In this document: positions 9,260 through 18,228 of the stretch, in pieces
Position numbering within the stretch: position 1 is the first letter of the stretch
Layout of the letters: each line of letters starts with the position of its first letter
Source: CAWINH01 sp963837425
Lineage (GTDB): Bacteria; Chloroflexota; Limnocylindria; QHBO01
Length of the DNA: 64,000 nt
Direction: 5' to 3'
Assembly (NCBI GenBank): GCA_963837425.1
Contig: CAWINH010000005.1
Span: 310,001-374,000 of the forward strand
Notes under the pieces: model-generated
Told to the model about the DNA's origin: nothing
The model's database searches: none
Seen by the model: only the letters and a program-made list of their open reading frames with translations
Translations under genes and position numbers: made by a program

Positions 9260-10836
9260 CCCTGGCGCGGCTCATGATCGCCTTCGCCGGCACCGAGCTG
9301 CCGCCATCGACGGCACGCCGGATTCATGACCTAGGGGTCGCCGGGGTGACGCTCTTCCGCGCCCACAACATCGCCGAACCGCCCCAGGTCCGCAGCCTGA
9401 CCGCCGCCGTGCAGCGAGCACGGCCGGCCGGGGCGCCACCGCTCCTGGTCGCCGCTGACCAGGAAGGCGGCCAGCTCATCGGTCTCGGCAAAGGGACGAC
9501 GCAGTTCGCGGGCCCGATGGCGCTCGGCGCGACCGGTGACGAGGACCTGGCCGAGCGCGTGGCAGGCGCGACGGCGCGCGAGCTGCGTGCTCTTGGCGTG
9601 AACGTGAACTACGCGCCGGTGTGCGACGTGGCGAACGATCCGGCCAATCCCGCCCTCGGAATCCGCAGCTTCGGCGACGATCCCGAGGCGGTCGGAAAGC
9701 TCGCGGCGGCGACCGTCCGCGGCCTGCAGAACGGCGGCGTGGCCGCCACGGCCAAGCACTTCCCGGGCGCGGGTGACCTCCGAGCGGATCCGCACCACGA
9801 GCTGCCGCAGGTGCCACGGACGAACACCGAGCTGGCGGAGCGGGAGCTGGTCCCCTTCCGAGCGGCCGTGGCGGCGGGAGCGCGGATGGTGATGACCGGT
9901 CACTTCGCGCTGCCCGGAGGGAGCGGTGACCTGCCGGCCAGCCTGTCCGCCGCCGTTCTGCGCGACGTCTTGCGCGGCGAGCTCCATTTCGGCGGCGTGA
10001 CGATCAGCGATGCCCTGGACATGCGCGCCCTGGCCCAGGGATCGGCGCAGATCGTCGAGGCCATCGCGGCCCTCCGCGCCGGCGAGGACGTCCTGCTCGG
10101 ATCAGCGGACGAGTCGGCACTGGACCGGCTGGAGGAAGGCCTCGCGCAAGCCGAGCGGCGGGGCTTCTTCGATGCTGACGACGACGCGGCAGCGAGGCGC
10201 CGGCTGGACGAGCTGCGCCGCTGGCTGGAACGTCGCGACCAGCCGCCGCTCGACATCGTCGGCTGCGGCGAACATCAGGCACTAGCCGCCGAGCTCGCCC
10301 AACGTTCGATCACCCTCGTCCGCAACGACGACCGGCTCTTGCCGTTGAAGCCGGCCGCCGAGACACGCATCGCGGTCGTCCAGCCGATGCCCGCCGACCT
10401 GACGCCGGCCGACACGTCGTCGACGGTGCCGCCAACGCTGGCATCGGCGCTGCGCCGCCGGGTTGCGGGCGTGGAGGAGATCCTCCTGCCGGCGATGCCG
10501 GGCGAAGCCGAGATCGCGGGGCTGCTCGAGCGGCTGGCAGCCTTCGACGTCGTCGTCGTTGGGACGTTCTCCGCTCACCTGCAGCCGGCGCAGGCGACGC
10601 TGGCCGCGGCGGTCCTGGCGTCGGGCAGGCCGACCGTCACCGTCGCCCTGCGCACGCCGTGGGACCTGTCCGCCTACCCGTCAGCCCGTACCCATGTCTG
10701 CAGCTACGGCATCCTGCCGCCGTCGATGGAGGCGCTCGCGGCTGCGATGCTGGGCGAGGCGCCGTTCGTCGGCCGGCTGCCGGTTGAGATCGCGGGGCTG
10801 TATCCACGCGGTCACGGGCTCTCCGCATCGGACTGA
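9256..10836 (+). CDS. Glycoside hydrolase family 3 protein (NagZ-like)
   Basis: 526 residues with no signal peptide, so cytoplasmic. The N-terminal GH3 barrel carries KHFPGAGDLRADPHHELP, where the His of the NagZ-type Asp-His dyad is retained although DSH is changed to DPH. The nucleophile motif is TISDALDM (Asp252). A C-terminal Rossmann-like domain follows from about residue 350 (ITLVRNDDRLLPL). This two-domain layout resembles the bacterial beta-N-acetylglucosaminidase and beta-glucosidase branch; which sugar is cleaved cannot be decided. The GTG at 9256 overlaps the permease stop, and an ATG at 9274 is an alternative. It is the last gene of the transporter operon and converges on the GH1 gene. 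Confidence 0.88.
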   Translation: MTLARLMIAFAGTELPPSTARRIHDLGVAGVTLFRAHNIAEPPQVRSLTAAVQRARPAGAPPLLVAADQEGGQLIGLGKGTTQFAGPMALGATGDEDLAERVAGATARELRALGVNVNYAPVCDVANDPANPALGIRSFGDDPEAVGKLAAATVRGLQNGGVAATAKHFPGAGDLRADPHHELPQVPRTNTELAERELVPFRAAVAAGARMVMTGHFALPGGSGDLPASLSAAVLRDVLRGELHFGGVTISDALDMRALAQGSAQIVEAIAALRAGEDVLLGSADESALDRLEEGLAQAERRGFFDADDDAAARRRLDELRRWLERRDQPPLDIVGCGEHQALAAELAQRSITLVRNDDRLLPLKPAAETRIAVVQPMPADLTPADTSSTVPPTLASALRRRVAGVEEILLPAMPGEAEIAGLLERLAAFDVVVVGTFSAHLQPAQATLAAAVLASGRPTVTVALRTPWDLSAYPSARTHVCSYGILPPSMEALAAAMLGEAPFVGRLPVEIAGLYPRGHGLSASD

Positions 10837-10849
10837 GAGGCGAGGAGAT

Positions 10850-12169
10850 CTACGCTCGGGCAACGAGCCGCCGATACCAGTCCGCGCTGTCCTTCGGCGT
10901 GCGGCGCCCGCTGTCGAAGTCGACGTGGACCAGGCCGAAGCGCCGACTGTAGCCAAGGCTCCACTCGAAGTTGTCGAGCAGCGACCAGACGTAGTACCCG
11001 GTCAGCGGCACCCCGGCGTGAAGCGCGTCGGAGGCCGCCGCGACGTGGCGTGCCAGGTAGTCGAGCCGGTCAGCATCGCGCACCCGCCCGTCCCGATCCA
11101 CAGCATCGGGGTAGGCCGCGCCGTTCTCGGTGACCACGATCTCGGACGGAGCGTACGTCCGGTTCAGCTCGAGCAGGACGTCTCGCAGACCGTCGGGCGC
11201 GACGTGCCAGCCCATCTGGGTCTGCTCCGAGTCCGGCGCCGCACCGATCTCCCAGTCGAACGCCCGGTCCGACCGCGCGCTGACCGAGTCGCGCCGGTAG
11301 TAGTTCAGGCCCAGGTAATCGAGGTCGCCGGACGGCGGCTCGGCGAGGTCGACGCCCTCGAGGTGGCCCGCCTCGCGGTGGGCGTCGAGCCCCAGGGCCG
11401 GGTAGCCACGGCCGAACAGCGGATCCAGGAACCACGCGTCGCGAGCGGAGCTCCACGCGTCGGCGGCGACTCGATCGCGTTCCGAACCGGTCGTCGGCGC
11501 GACCTGGTTGACGTCGATCGCCACGCCGACCCTCGCGTCGCGGACCAGCGCGCGGATCGCGTGGGCGGCGGCGGCATGGGCCCGCAGCTCGTTGTCAGCC
11601 ACCCGGATCGCGGTTGGCCAGTCACGGAGCCCCGGGGCGTGGATGCCATCGGCATGGCCCAGGAAGGCAAAGACGGCCGGCTCGTTGAACGTCATCCAAT
11701 CCTTCACACGGTCGCCAAGTCTCGAGGCGAGCAGCGCGGCGTAGTCGGCGAACCAGCCCACGACCTGCGGGTTGGCGAATCCGCCGCGGTCCTGCAGCGC
11801 CTGCGGCAGGTCCCAGTGGAAGAGGTTGATCAGCGGTTTGACGCCCGCCCCGAGCAGCGCGTCGACGAGGCGCTCGTAGAAGTCGAGGCCGGGCTGGTTG
11901 ATGGCGCCTGTCCCCGTGGGCAGAACGCGCGACCAGCTGATGCTGAAGCGATACGCCCGCGCGCCGAGATCGGCCATCAGCGCGACGTCCTCCGGGTAGC
12001 GGTGGTAGTGGTCGCAGGCGACGTCGCCCGTGCTGCCATCGGCAATGGCGCCCGGCCTGCGGGTGAAGGTGTCCCAGATGGAGGGTCCCCGACCGTCCGC
12101 GGCCGCCGCCCCCTCGATCTGGTATGCGGAGGCGGCGAAGCCCCAGGCGAAGTCGGCGGGGAAGGTCAC
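10850..12169 (-). CDS. bgl: Glycoside hydrolase family 1 beta-glucosidase
   Basis: A 439-residue single-domain GH1 (beta/alpha)8 enzyme of the usual family length, with no signal peptide. It starts with the family signature FAWGFAASAYQIEG. The acid/base glutamate is in TFNEP (Glu163) and the nucleophile is in VVTENGA (Glu348). The conserved W-SLLDNFEW region near the C-terminus is also intact. It hydrolyses beta-linked glucosides (or galactosides) taken up by the cell. It converges on the GH3 gene with only 13 bases between stops, so no separate terminator is visible there. Confidence 0.95.
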   Translation of the reverse strand: MTFPADFAWGFAASAYQIEGAAAADGRGPSIWDTFTRRPGAIADGSTGDVACDHYHRYPEDVALMADLGARAYRFSISWSRVLPTGTGAINQPGLDFYERLVDALLGAGVKPLINLFHWDLPQALQDRGGFANPQVVGWFADYAALLASRLGDRVKDWMTFNEPAVFAFLGHADGIHAPGLRDWPTAIRVADNELRAHAAAAHAIRALVRDARVGVAIDVNQVAPTTGSERDRVAADAWSSARDAWFLDPLFGRGYPALGLDAHREAGHLEGVDLAEPPSGDLDYLGLNYYRRDSVSARSDRAFDWEIGAAPDSEQTQMGWHVAPDGLRDVLLELNRTYAPSEIVVTENGAAYPDAVDRDGRVRDADRLDYLARHVAAASDALHAGVPLTGYYVWSLLDNFEWSLGYSRRFGLVHVDFDSGRRTPKDSADWYRRLVARA

Positions 12170-12242
12170 CCGCGGATCATAGGTCGGGGGAACGGGGGCC
12201 TACCATGGAGCCCTTGCGCCCGGGCTGGAGTAGGTCAATCGA

Positions 12243-12965
12243 ATGGAAAGCACCATCACACCCTTCGTGACCGGCGACTTCACGCTCCCGCCGGACCACC
12301 GGCTGGGGGGGAACAGAGTCGTCGCGGTCGCCTACCTCATCCGCCATCCCGAGGCGACGGTGCTGCTGGACACAGGGTTCCCGTTCGACGAACCGAGCGA
12401 CGTCATGGAGGGAGAAGACGGGGCGAAGCTGACCACCTTTCCGCGTTCGCTGACCGACGCACTGGCCGCGCTCGACACGGCGCTCGACGGCATCGATCTG
12501 GTGCTCAATTGCCATTTGCACATCGACCATGCCGGTGGGAACTTCCGGCTGCCGGCCCACCTGCCGATCTACGTGCAGGATCGTGAGTACGCCGATGCCC
12601 TCCTCGCCGCAGCCGAAGAGCCGATCGTGCAAGATGCCCTGGCCCTGGATACCAAGGACTACCGACGCCTGCACGGCGAGACCGAGATCCTGCCCGGGTT
12701 GACCGTCGTGCCGACGCCCGGCCACACGGCCGGCCACCAGTCGCTGATCGTGGCGACCTCGGCTGGCCCGGTGCTGCTCGGCGGTCAGTCGATGCCGTCA
12801 TCCTCCGACTTCGCGCTGGCCATGTACGCGCGACGACTGGAGACCGAGGCCAGCGAGCCGGTGCCCACCTACCCGGCATGGCTCCCAGAGATCGAGCGAT
12901 TCGGACCAAGCCGGGCGATGTTCGCCCACGATCTTGCGATCTGGACGCGGGATGGACAGATCTGA
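12243..12965 (+). CDS. MBL-fold metallohydrolase, lactonase-like, one metal ligand replaced
   Basis: 240 residues of the N-acyl homoserine lactonase-like branch of the metallo-beta-lactamase fold. The HLHIDH motif (around residues 92-97) and a second His in PTPGHTAGH are present, as is the late His in FAHD. The position that normally supplies the bridging Asp (consensus LxGD) reads LLGGQS, so Gly181 replaces it. The enzyme may bind one metal or use another ligand. Substrate unknown. It is divergent from the GH1 gene, with 73 bases between starts, and ends 57 bases before the convergent CoxG-like gene. Confidence 0.8.
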   Translation: MESTITPFVTGDFTLPPDHRLGGNRVVAVAYLIRHPEATVLLDTGFPFDEPSDVMEGEDGAKLTTFPRSLTDALAALDTALDGIDLVLNCHLHIDHAGGNFRLPAHLPIYVQDREYADALLAAAEEPIVQDALALDTKDYRRLHGETEILPGLTVVPTPGHTAGHQSLIVATSAGPVLLGGQSMPSSSDFALAMYARRLETEASEPVPTYPAWLPEIERFGPSRAMFAHDLAIWTRDGQI

Positions 12966-13022
12966 AGGGGCACGCTCGGAAACATCCATTGGCGGCGCCG
13001 ATTCGGACGCGAGATTGCTTCC

Positions 13023-13484
13023 TCACTGATCGGTGGTCTCGGCGAGGCGTCCCTCGAGGCAGCGCGCGAATTCGCCCAGGATCCGTGAGCCGATGGCCGT
13101 GATGATGGCCGGCCGGCCAAACTGGGCGATGGGTCCTTGCAGGGTGGCATCGGCGAGGATCTCGAGGTCGCTCGCGTTCTCCTCCCCACTGAGGGTCAGC
13201 GACACGTCTGCGCTCGCCTGGCCCATCCCGCGGCGGTCGCGGGCCGTCATCCGGAAGCGCATGGCGCGACCGGCCTCGTCGATCGCTGCCACGACGACCT
13301 CCCCGGCCAGGGTGAGCCCAAGTGGTCCCACCTTCACGCGGAACTCGCCGGCGTAGCGATCATCGGCGACGCGCTCGGTCAGCGTGGCCCCCGGGATGCA
13401 GGGGACGATCCCCTCGATGTCCGTGATGCTCGCCCAGACGTGGTCCGGCGAGGCGGCGATGTGCGCCGCGTTCCGAATCTCCAT
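13023..13484 (-). CDS. coxG: CoxG-like SRPBCC protein
   Basis: A 153-residue member of the CoxG (carbon monoxide dehydrogenase subunit G) branch of the SRPBCC fold. The N-terminus (IAASPDHVWASITDIEGIVPCIPGA) and the mid-protein G-L-AGEVVV strand are typical. CoxG proteins bind lipid-like or hydrophobic ligands and recruit or mature molybdenum hydroxylases at the membrane. The ATG at 13484 is preceded by GAGGAG; the frame runs further upstream but without family similarity. It is divergent from the molybdenum-hydroxylase operon, 178 bases away, and so is likely co-regulated with it. Confidence 0.85.
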   Translation of the reverse strand: MEIRNAAHIAASPDHVWASITDIEGIVPCIPGATLTERVADDRYAGEFRVKVGPLGLTLAGEVVVAAIDEAGRAMRFRMTARDRRGMGQASADVSLTLSGEENASDLEILADATLQGPIAQFGRPAIITAIGSRILGEFARCLEGRLAETTDQ

Positions 13485-13662
13485 GCACTCCTCGCAGCGA
13501 CGCCATGTCCCCCGCCGAGGATAACCCCCCGATCCCGCCGGACTGTGGCATGATGCCGGTCCGGAACCGCCACCTTTCTGCCCCGAATTGTCGCCTGTCC
13601 CGCGATCGGCACGTGGAGCCCGACGGGGGCGCGGACGGGCTCCGTCGCGTGCGAGAGAGCGC

Positions 13663-14538
13663 ATGAAACCCGCCAGGTTCGACTACTACGCACCACGCTC
13701 GCTTTCCGAGGCCGTCGAGCTGCTCGGGCGGCACGGCGAGGAGGCCAAGCTGCTGGCCGGCGGCCAGAGCCTGGTCCCGATGATGAACCTGCGCCTCGCC
13801 CAGCCCTCCGTCCTCATCGACCTGAACCGGGTGGAGGGCCTCGCCTACATCCGCCCCGGAGAGGAGCAGTTCGCCATCGGCGCCATGACCAGGCACCACG
13901 AGGTCGCGGGCTCCGACCTGCTGCGCCAGCGCTGCGGGCTCCTCGCGACGGCCGCCGGGCGCATCGGCTATCCGGCGATCCGGCATCGGGGAACGTTGGG
14001 CGGCAGCCTGGCGCACGCGGATCCCGTCTCGGAGATGCCCTGCGTCGCCGTGGCCCTCGACGCCGAGCTGGCCGTCATCGGCCCCGGGGGCGAGCGGGTC
14101 ATACGCGCCGCGGACTTCTTCGAGACCTACTTCATCACCGCGCTCGCGCCCGACGAGCTGTTGCGCGAGATCCGCTTTCCCGCTCTGGCTCCCAACGAGG
14201 GGTGGGGATTCCACGAGGCGGTGCGCAAGACCGGTGACTTCGCGACCGTGGCGGTGGCTGCCCGCGTCCGCATGGCGGACCAGGCGATCGAAACGAGCGG
14301 GATCGGTATCGCGGGCGTTGCGGATCGGCCGGTGCGCGCGGCCGCGGCCGAAGCGGCCCTGACCCGGGGAGGCGCATCGACCAGCCTTGACGAGGTGGCC
14401 GAGCTGGTGGCCGCCACGGTTGAGGAGGTCTCGGACATCCATGCCAGCGCCGAGTTCCGTCGTCGCGTCGTCCGGGTCCTTGTCCGGCGGGCGATCGAAG
14501 ACGCGATGACGATGGCCCGGCAGGGAGTCCGGGCATGA
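13663..14538 (+). CDS. Molybdenum hydroxylase, FAD-binding medium subunit (CoxM/CutM type)
   Basis: 291 residues of the FAD subunit of the xanthine-oxidase family. The FAD-binding motifs are AGGQSLVPMMNLRL (about 36-50) and TLGGSLAHADP (about 110-120), and a CO-dehydrogenase flavoprotein C-terminal domain follows. It passes electrons from the iron-sulfur subunit to an acceptor. The ATG at 13663 is chosen because FDYYAPRSLSEAVELL is the usual start of the family; the frame remains open upstream. Its stop overlaps the small-subunit ATG. It is the first gene of a seven-gene run. Confidence 0.93.
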   Translation: MKPARFDYYAPRSLSEAVELLGRHGEEAKLLAGGQSLVPMMNLRLAQPSVLIDLNRVEGLAYIRPGEEQFAIGAMTRHHEVAGSDLLRQRCGLLATAAGRIGYPAIRHRGTLGGSLAHADPVSEMPCVAVALDAELAVIGPGGERVIRAADFFETYFITALAPDELLREIRFPALAPNEGWGFHEAVRKTGDFATVAVAARVRMADQAIETSGIGIAGVADRPVRAAAAEAALTRGGASTSLDEVAELVAATVEEVSDIHASAEFRRRVVRVLVRRAIEDAMTMARQGVRA

Positions 14539-15038
14539 TCGATCGTGGCCGGGCGGAGATCAGCTTCACCCTCAACGGCAACGCGCATCAGGCTCGCGTC
14601 GAGGCGCGCACCCTGCTCTCTGACTTCATCCGCCACGACCTGGGCCTCACGGGCACCCACGTCGGCTGCGAGCACGGGGTCTGCGGCGCGTGCACGATCC
14701 TCGTCGATGGCCGGACGGTCCGCTCCTGCCTGCTGTTCGCCGCCCAGGTGGACGGCGCGAGCATCGAGACCATCGAGGGGCTGGGCGCCACCCGCGAGGA
14801 GATGGATCCCATCCAGCAGTCGTTCTGGGATCATCACGGGCTGCAGTGCGGGTTCTGCACGCCGGCCATGATCCTGGTCGCCAGGGAGCTGCTGACCACG
14901 AACCCGGACCCGACCGACGAGGAGATCCGCGAGGCGATCGCGGGCAACATCTGCCGATGCACCGGATACGTATTCATCGTCGAGGCCATCAGATCCGCCG
15001 CGCGCCAGATGGCTGAACGAGGACGGACCGATGGTTGA
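14535..15038 (+). CDS. Molybdenum hydroxylase, 2Fe-2S small subunit (CoxS/CutS type)
   Basis: 167 residues with two 2Fe-2S clusters. The plant-ferredoxin-like N-terminal domain has GCEHGVCGACTILVDG plus the later Cys in SCLLF. The C-terminal helical domain has CGFCTPAM and NICRCTGY. Both sets of four cysteines are complete, so electron transfer from the molybdenum site to FAD should work. The ATG at 14535 overlaps the previous stop and the stop overlaps the large-subunit start, fixing the M-S-L order as one translated block. Confidence 0.95.
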   Translation: MIDRGRAEISFTLNGNAHQARVEARTLLSDFIRHDLGLTGTHVGCEHGVCGACTILVDGRTVRSCLLFAAQVDGASIETIEGLGATREEMDPIQQSFWDHHGLQCGFCTPAMILVARELLTTNPDPTDEEIREAIAGNICRCTGYVFIVEAIRSAARQMAERGRTDG

Positions 15039-17436
15039 CGTCGCCATTAAGCCCGGAGTCCAGGCAGGCACCCTGGTTGGTTCCCGGATCCGGCGCACGG
15101 AGGATCCGCGCTTCCTGCTCGGTCAGGCGCACTACGTGGATGACATCGTGCTTCCCGGGATGCTCGAGGTCGCATTCGCCCGGAGCCCGATGGCGCACGC
15201 CGACGTCGGCTCCATCGACACGACCGCGGCCCGCTCCGCCCCCGGCGTGCACCTGGTGATGACCGGTGCCGAGATCGCGAGCCGGGCGGCTCCCATTCGA
15301 TGCGATTCGACCTACCCGACCTGGCAGGGCACCGGGTTCCCGCCGCTCGCGGGTGACCGCGTCCTCTTCACCGGGGAGGCGGTGGTGGCGGTGCTCGCCG
15401 ACGACCGGTACCTCGCGGAGGATGCTGCCGCGCTGGTCGACGTCGACTACGTGCCGCGCGAGGTGGTGGCTTCCGTCGAGGATGCCATCCGGGAAGGCGC
15501 GCCACGGCTGCACGACGACTGGGAGGACAACTTCTTCGTCAGGCGCCATTTCACCGGTGGCGATCCGGACGCCGCCTTCGCGGCGGCGGACGGCGTCCTG
15601 GAGCTGGACCTGACGACCCACCGCCAGACTGCCATCCCCATGGAGAACCGCGGCTGCATCGCGCAGTACGAGCGCGCCGAGGAGACGCTCACGCTGTGGA
15701 CCTCGACGCAGATCCCGCACCTCGTGCGGACCGGCCTCGCCGACAGCCTGGGGATGCCCGAGCACCGGGTTCGAGTCATCTCGCCCGACGTGGGCGGCGG
15801 CTTCGGGGTGAAGGGCAACCTCTTCCCCGAGGAGATCGTGGTCGCCGTGCTCGCCATGGAGACCGGGCGACCAGTGAAGTGGATCGAGGACCGCCGGGAG
15901 CACCTGCTGGCCAGCATCCACGCCCGCGAGCACCATCACACCGCGCAGGTCGCCCACGACAGGGACGGTCACCTGCTCGCCCTGCGCGTGCTGATGTACG
16001 TGGACTGTGGCGCCTACTCCGTCTATCCGTGGACCGCCACCATGGACACCGGGATGGCACTGGGCATCCTCCCCGGGCCCTACCGCCTCCGAAACTACGA
16101 GTGCACCGGCTACAGCGTCACGACCAACAAGTGCCCGCTCGGTCCGTACCGTGGAGTCTCCCGCCCCGCGGCGTGCTTCACCATCGAGCGGGTGATGGAC
16201 GCCATCGCGAACGCGGTCGGGATCGATACCATCGAGGTCCGCCGCCGGAACCTCGTTCGCCCCGACGAGTTCCCCTACACCTCGGTGACCGGCCTCGTCT
16301 ACGACAGTGGCAGCTTCCTCGAGTCGATCGACCGGCTGGTCGAGGTCTCGGAGCTGGACGCCCTGCGAAGGATGCAGGCCGAGGCGCTGCGCAACGGGCG
16401 CTACCTGGGCATTGGCATCGGCTGCTACACGGAGCAGACGGCCCACACCACCAACGAGTTCATCAAGCGTGGCGTGCCCATCATCTTCGGCTACGAGGCG
16501 ACCACGATCCGGATGGACCCCTCCGGCAAGGTGACGGTGCATGTCTCCACCCACAACCACGGGCAGGGCCACGAGACGACCATTGCCCAGCTCGTGGCCG
16601 ATGAGCTGGCGATTCCGCTTGACGACGTGCGCGTCAGGTTCGGCGACACCGCTTCGACCCCCTACGGCATGGGCACCTTCGCGAGCCGTAGCGCCGTGCT
16701 GGCCGGGGGTGCCGCGATCCGCGCCAGCGCCGAGATCCGGGAGATGCTCCTGCGCTTTGGTGCCCACCTGCTCGAGGCGCAGATCGGCGACGTGGAGCTC
16801 GCGGATGAGCACGTGCGCGTCAAGGGCGACCCGGGTCGCGCAATCAACGTCCACGACCTGGCGCGCTTCGCCTATCACCGGCCGGAGAAGCTCCCCGCGG
16901 GCATGGCGCCCATGCTCGAGGCCGGCGCGTCGTACGACGCCGATCCGGGGAACGGCACCTTCGCCAACTCCGCGCAGCTGGCGGTTGTCGAGCTGGATCC
17001 CGAGACCGGCGCGGTGAAGCTCCTGCGCTACGTGGTGATCGAGGACTGCGGGCGGATGATCAACCCGCTCATCGTGGACGGCCAGGTGCACGGCGGCATT
17101 GCCCAGGGCATCGGCGGAGCCCTGCTGGAGGAGCTCGTCTACGATGCGGATGGGCAGCTCCTGACGACCACCTTCCTCGACTATCTGCTGCCCTCGGCGA
17201 CCGATATCCCCGACATCGAGGTCGCGCACCTCGAAACGCCCTCCGCGTTCACCCCGAAGGGGATGAAGGGGATGGGCGAGAGCGGGGCAATCGCGCCGGG
17301 ACCGGTCATCGCCGCAGCGGTCGAGGACGCCTTGCGTCCGTTCGGCCATGCCTTCGTGAACGAGCTGCCGATCACCCCCGAGCGGGTCTGCGCCTGGATC
17401 GACCAGGCCCGCGCCCGCACCAACGCGGCGAGCTGA
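15031..17436 (+). CDS. Molybdenum hydroxylase, molybdopterin-binding large subunit
   Basis: 801 residues, the usual length for a CoxL/xanthine dehydrogenase large subunit. The N-terminal part begins with RRTEDPRFLLGQAHYVDDI. Cofactor-contact motifs are GGGFGVKG (about 254-261) and the C-terminal GMGESGAI, whose Glu750 is the conserved base next to molybdenum. The active-site loop reads PYRGVSRPAACF (371-382). It lacks the Cys of true CO dehydrogenase (AYxCSFR) and differs from the AYRGAGR form, so CO is unlikely to be the substrate. It hydroxylates an unidentified, possibly N-heterocyclic or aldehyde, compound using water. Confidence 0.93.
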   Translation: MVDVAIKPGVQAGTLVGSRIRRTEDPRFLLGQAHYVDDIVLPGMLEVAFARSPMAHADVGSIDTTAARSAPGVHLVMTGAEIASRAAPIRCDSTYPTWQGTGFPPLAGDRVLFTGEAVVAVLADDRYLAEDAAALVDVDYVPREVVASVEDAIREGAPRLHDDWEDNFFVRRHFTGGDPDAAFAAADGVLELDLTTHRQTAIPMENRGCIAQYERAEETLTLWTSTQIPHLVRTGLADSLGMPEHRVRVISPDVGGGFGVKGNLFPEEIVVAVLAMETGRPVKWIEDRREHLLASIHAREHHHTAQVAHDRDGHLLALRVLMYVDCGAYSVYPWTATMDTGMALGILPGPYRLRNYECTGYSVTTNKCPLGPYRGVSRPAACFTIERVMDAIANAVGIDTIEVRRRNLVRPDEFPYTSVTGLVYDSGSFLESIDRLVEVSELDALRRMQAEALRNGRYLGIGIGCYTEQTAHTTNEFIKRGVPIIFGYEATTIRMDPSGKVTVHVSTHNHGQGHETTIAQLVADELAIPLDDVRVRFGDTASTPYGMGTFASRSAVLAGGAAIRASAEIREMLLRFGAHLLEAQIGDVELADEHVRVKGDPGRAINVHDLARFAYHRPEKLPAGMAPMLEAGASYDADPGNGTFANSAQLAVVELDPETGAVKLLRYVVIEDCGRMINPLIVDGQVHGGIAQGIGGALLEELVYDADGQLLTTTFLDYLLPSATDIPDIEVAHLETPSAFTPKGMKGMGESGAIAPGPVIAAAVEDALRPFGHAFVNELPITPERVCAWIDQARARTNAAS

Positions 17437-17439
17437 GCC

Positions 17440-18228
17440 GTGATCCAGGTAGCGAGCATCCAGCTGGAGATTCCCCCGGATGAGACCAACGTCGAGCGCG
17501 TAGAACGGGCGGCCCGGCTGGTGGAGCAACAGGCCGGCGCAGACCTCGTGCTGCTGCCCGAGATCTGGAACGTGGGGTACTTCAACTTCGACGATTACGC
17601 GGCGCAGGCCGAGACGCTGGACGGGCACACCGTCGCCCGCATGGCGGACGCGGCGCGGCGGGCCGGTGCCTGGGTGCTGGGTGGCTCGATCGTGGAGCGC
17701 AACGGGGACCGGCTCCACAACACGGCGGTCCTCCTCGATCGAGCGGGCCGGATCGCGGGGACCTACCGCAAGATCCACCTGTTCGGCTACGGGTCGCGCG
17801 AGCCGGAGGTGCTCACCCCCGGCACCGAGCCCACGGTCCTCGAGACAGAGTTCGGCAGGGTGGGCATCTCGACCTGCTACGACCTTCGCTTCCCCGAGCT
17901 GTACCGCGCCATGCTCGACAACGGGGCCGAGATGTTCCTGGTCCCATCCGCATGGCCGCACCCGCGCGTGGAGGCCTGGACGATCCTCAACCGCGCGCGC
18001 GCCCTGGAGAACCAGGTCTGGCTGATCTCCGCCAACTGCGCGGGCGGGTCCGGGGCCGGCTTCTGCGGCCGGAGCATGATCGTCGACCCCTGGGGGACCG
18101 CGGTGGCGTCGGCGGGATTCCAGCCCACGGTCCTGTCCGCCAGCATCGACCCGGCGATGGTCCAACGGGTGCGCGCCGAGTTCCGCCAGCTGGACGACCG
18201 CGTGCTGGGACGGGACCGCACCCGGTGA
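17440..18228 (+). CDS. Carbon-nitrogen hydrolase (nitrilase superfamily amidase)
   Basis: 262 residues of the nitrilase fold. The catalytic triad is complete: Glu41 (LLPEIW), Lys111 (YRKIHLF) and Cys146 (STCYDLRFPE). The DLRFPE after the cysteine places it with omega-amidase/NIT-like amidohydrolases rather than true nitrilases. The expected reaction is hydrolysis of an amide to an acid and ammonia (or an amine). The GTG at 17440 begins three bases after the large-subunit stop, and its own stop overlaps the DUF2848 gene. Its position suggests it opens or deaminates a product of the hydroxylase. Confidence 0.92.
   Translation: MIQVASIQLEIPPDETNVERVERAARLVEQQAGADLVLLPEIWNVGYFNFDDYAAQAETLDGHTVARMADAARRAGAWVLGGSIVERNGDRLHNTAVLLDRAGRIAGTYRKIHLFGYGSREPEVLTPGTEPTVLETEFGRVGISTCYDLRFPELYRAMLDNGAEMFLVPSAWPHPRVEAWTILNRARALENQVWLISANCAGGSGAGFCGRSMIVDPWGTAVASAGFQPTVLSASIDPAMVQRVRAEFRQLDDRVLGRDRTR

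Noticed and set aside
10463..12586. A 707-codon plus-strand frame opposite the GH1 gene.
   Set aside because: The minus-strand GH1 has both catalytic motifs and normal length; the plus frame is a compositional mirror.
15031..17436. Aerobic carbon-monoxide dehydrogenase (coxMSL).
   Set aside because: Gene order and CoxG fit, but the large subunit lacks the AYxCSFR cysteine loop required for CO oxidation.
14989..18165. A 1058-codon open frame on the minus strand opposite the molybdenum-hydroxylase large subunit.
   Set aside because: It is a high-GC shadow: composition is dominated by Arg/Val/Gly/His with no family motif, while the plus strand carries fully conserved enzymes.
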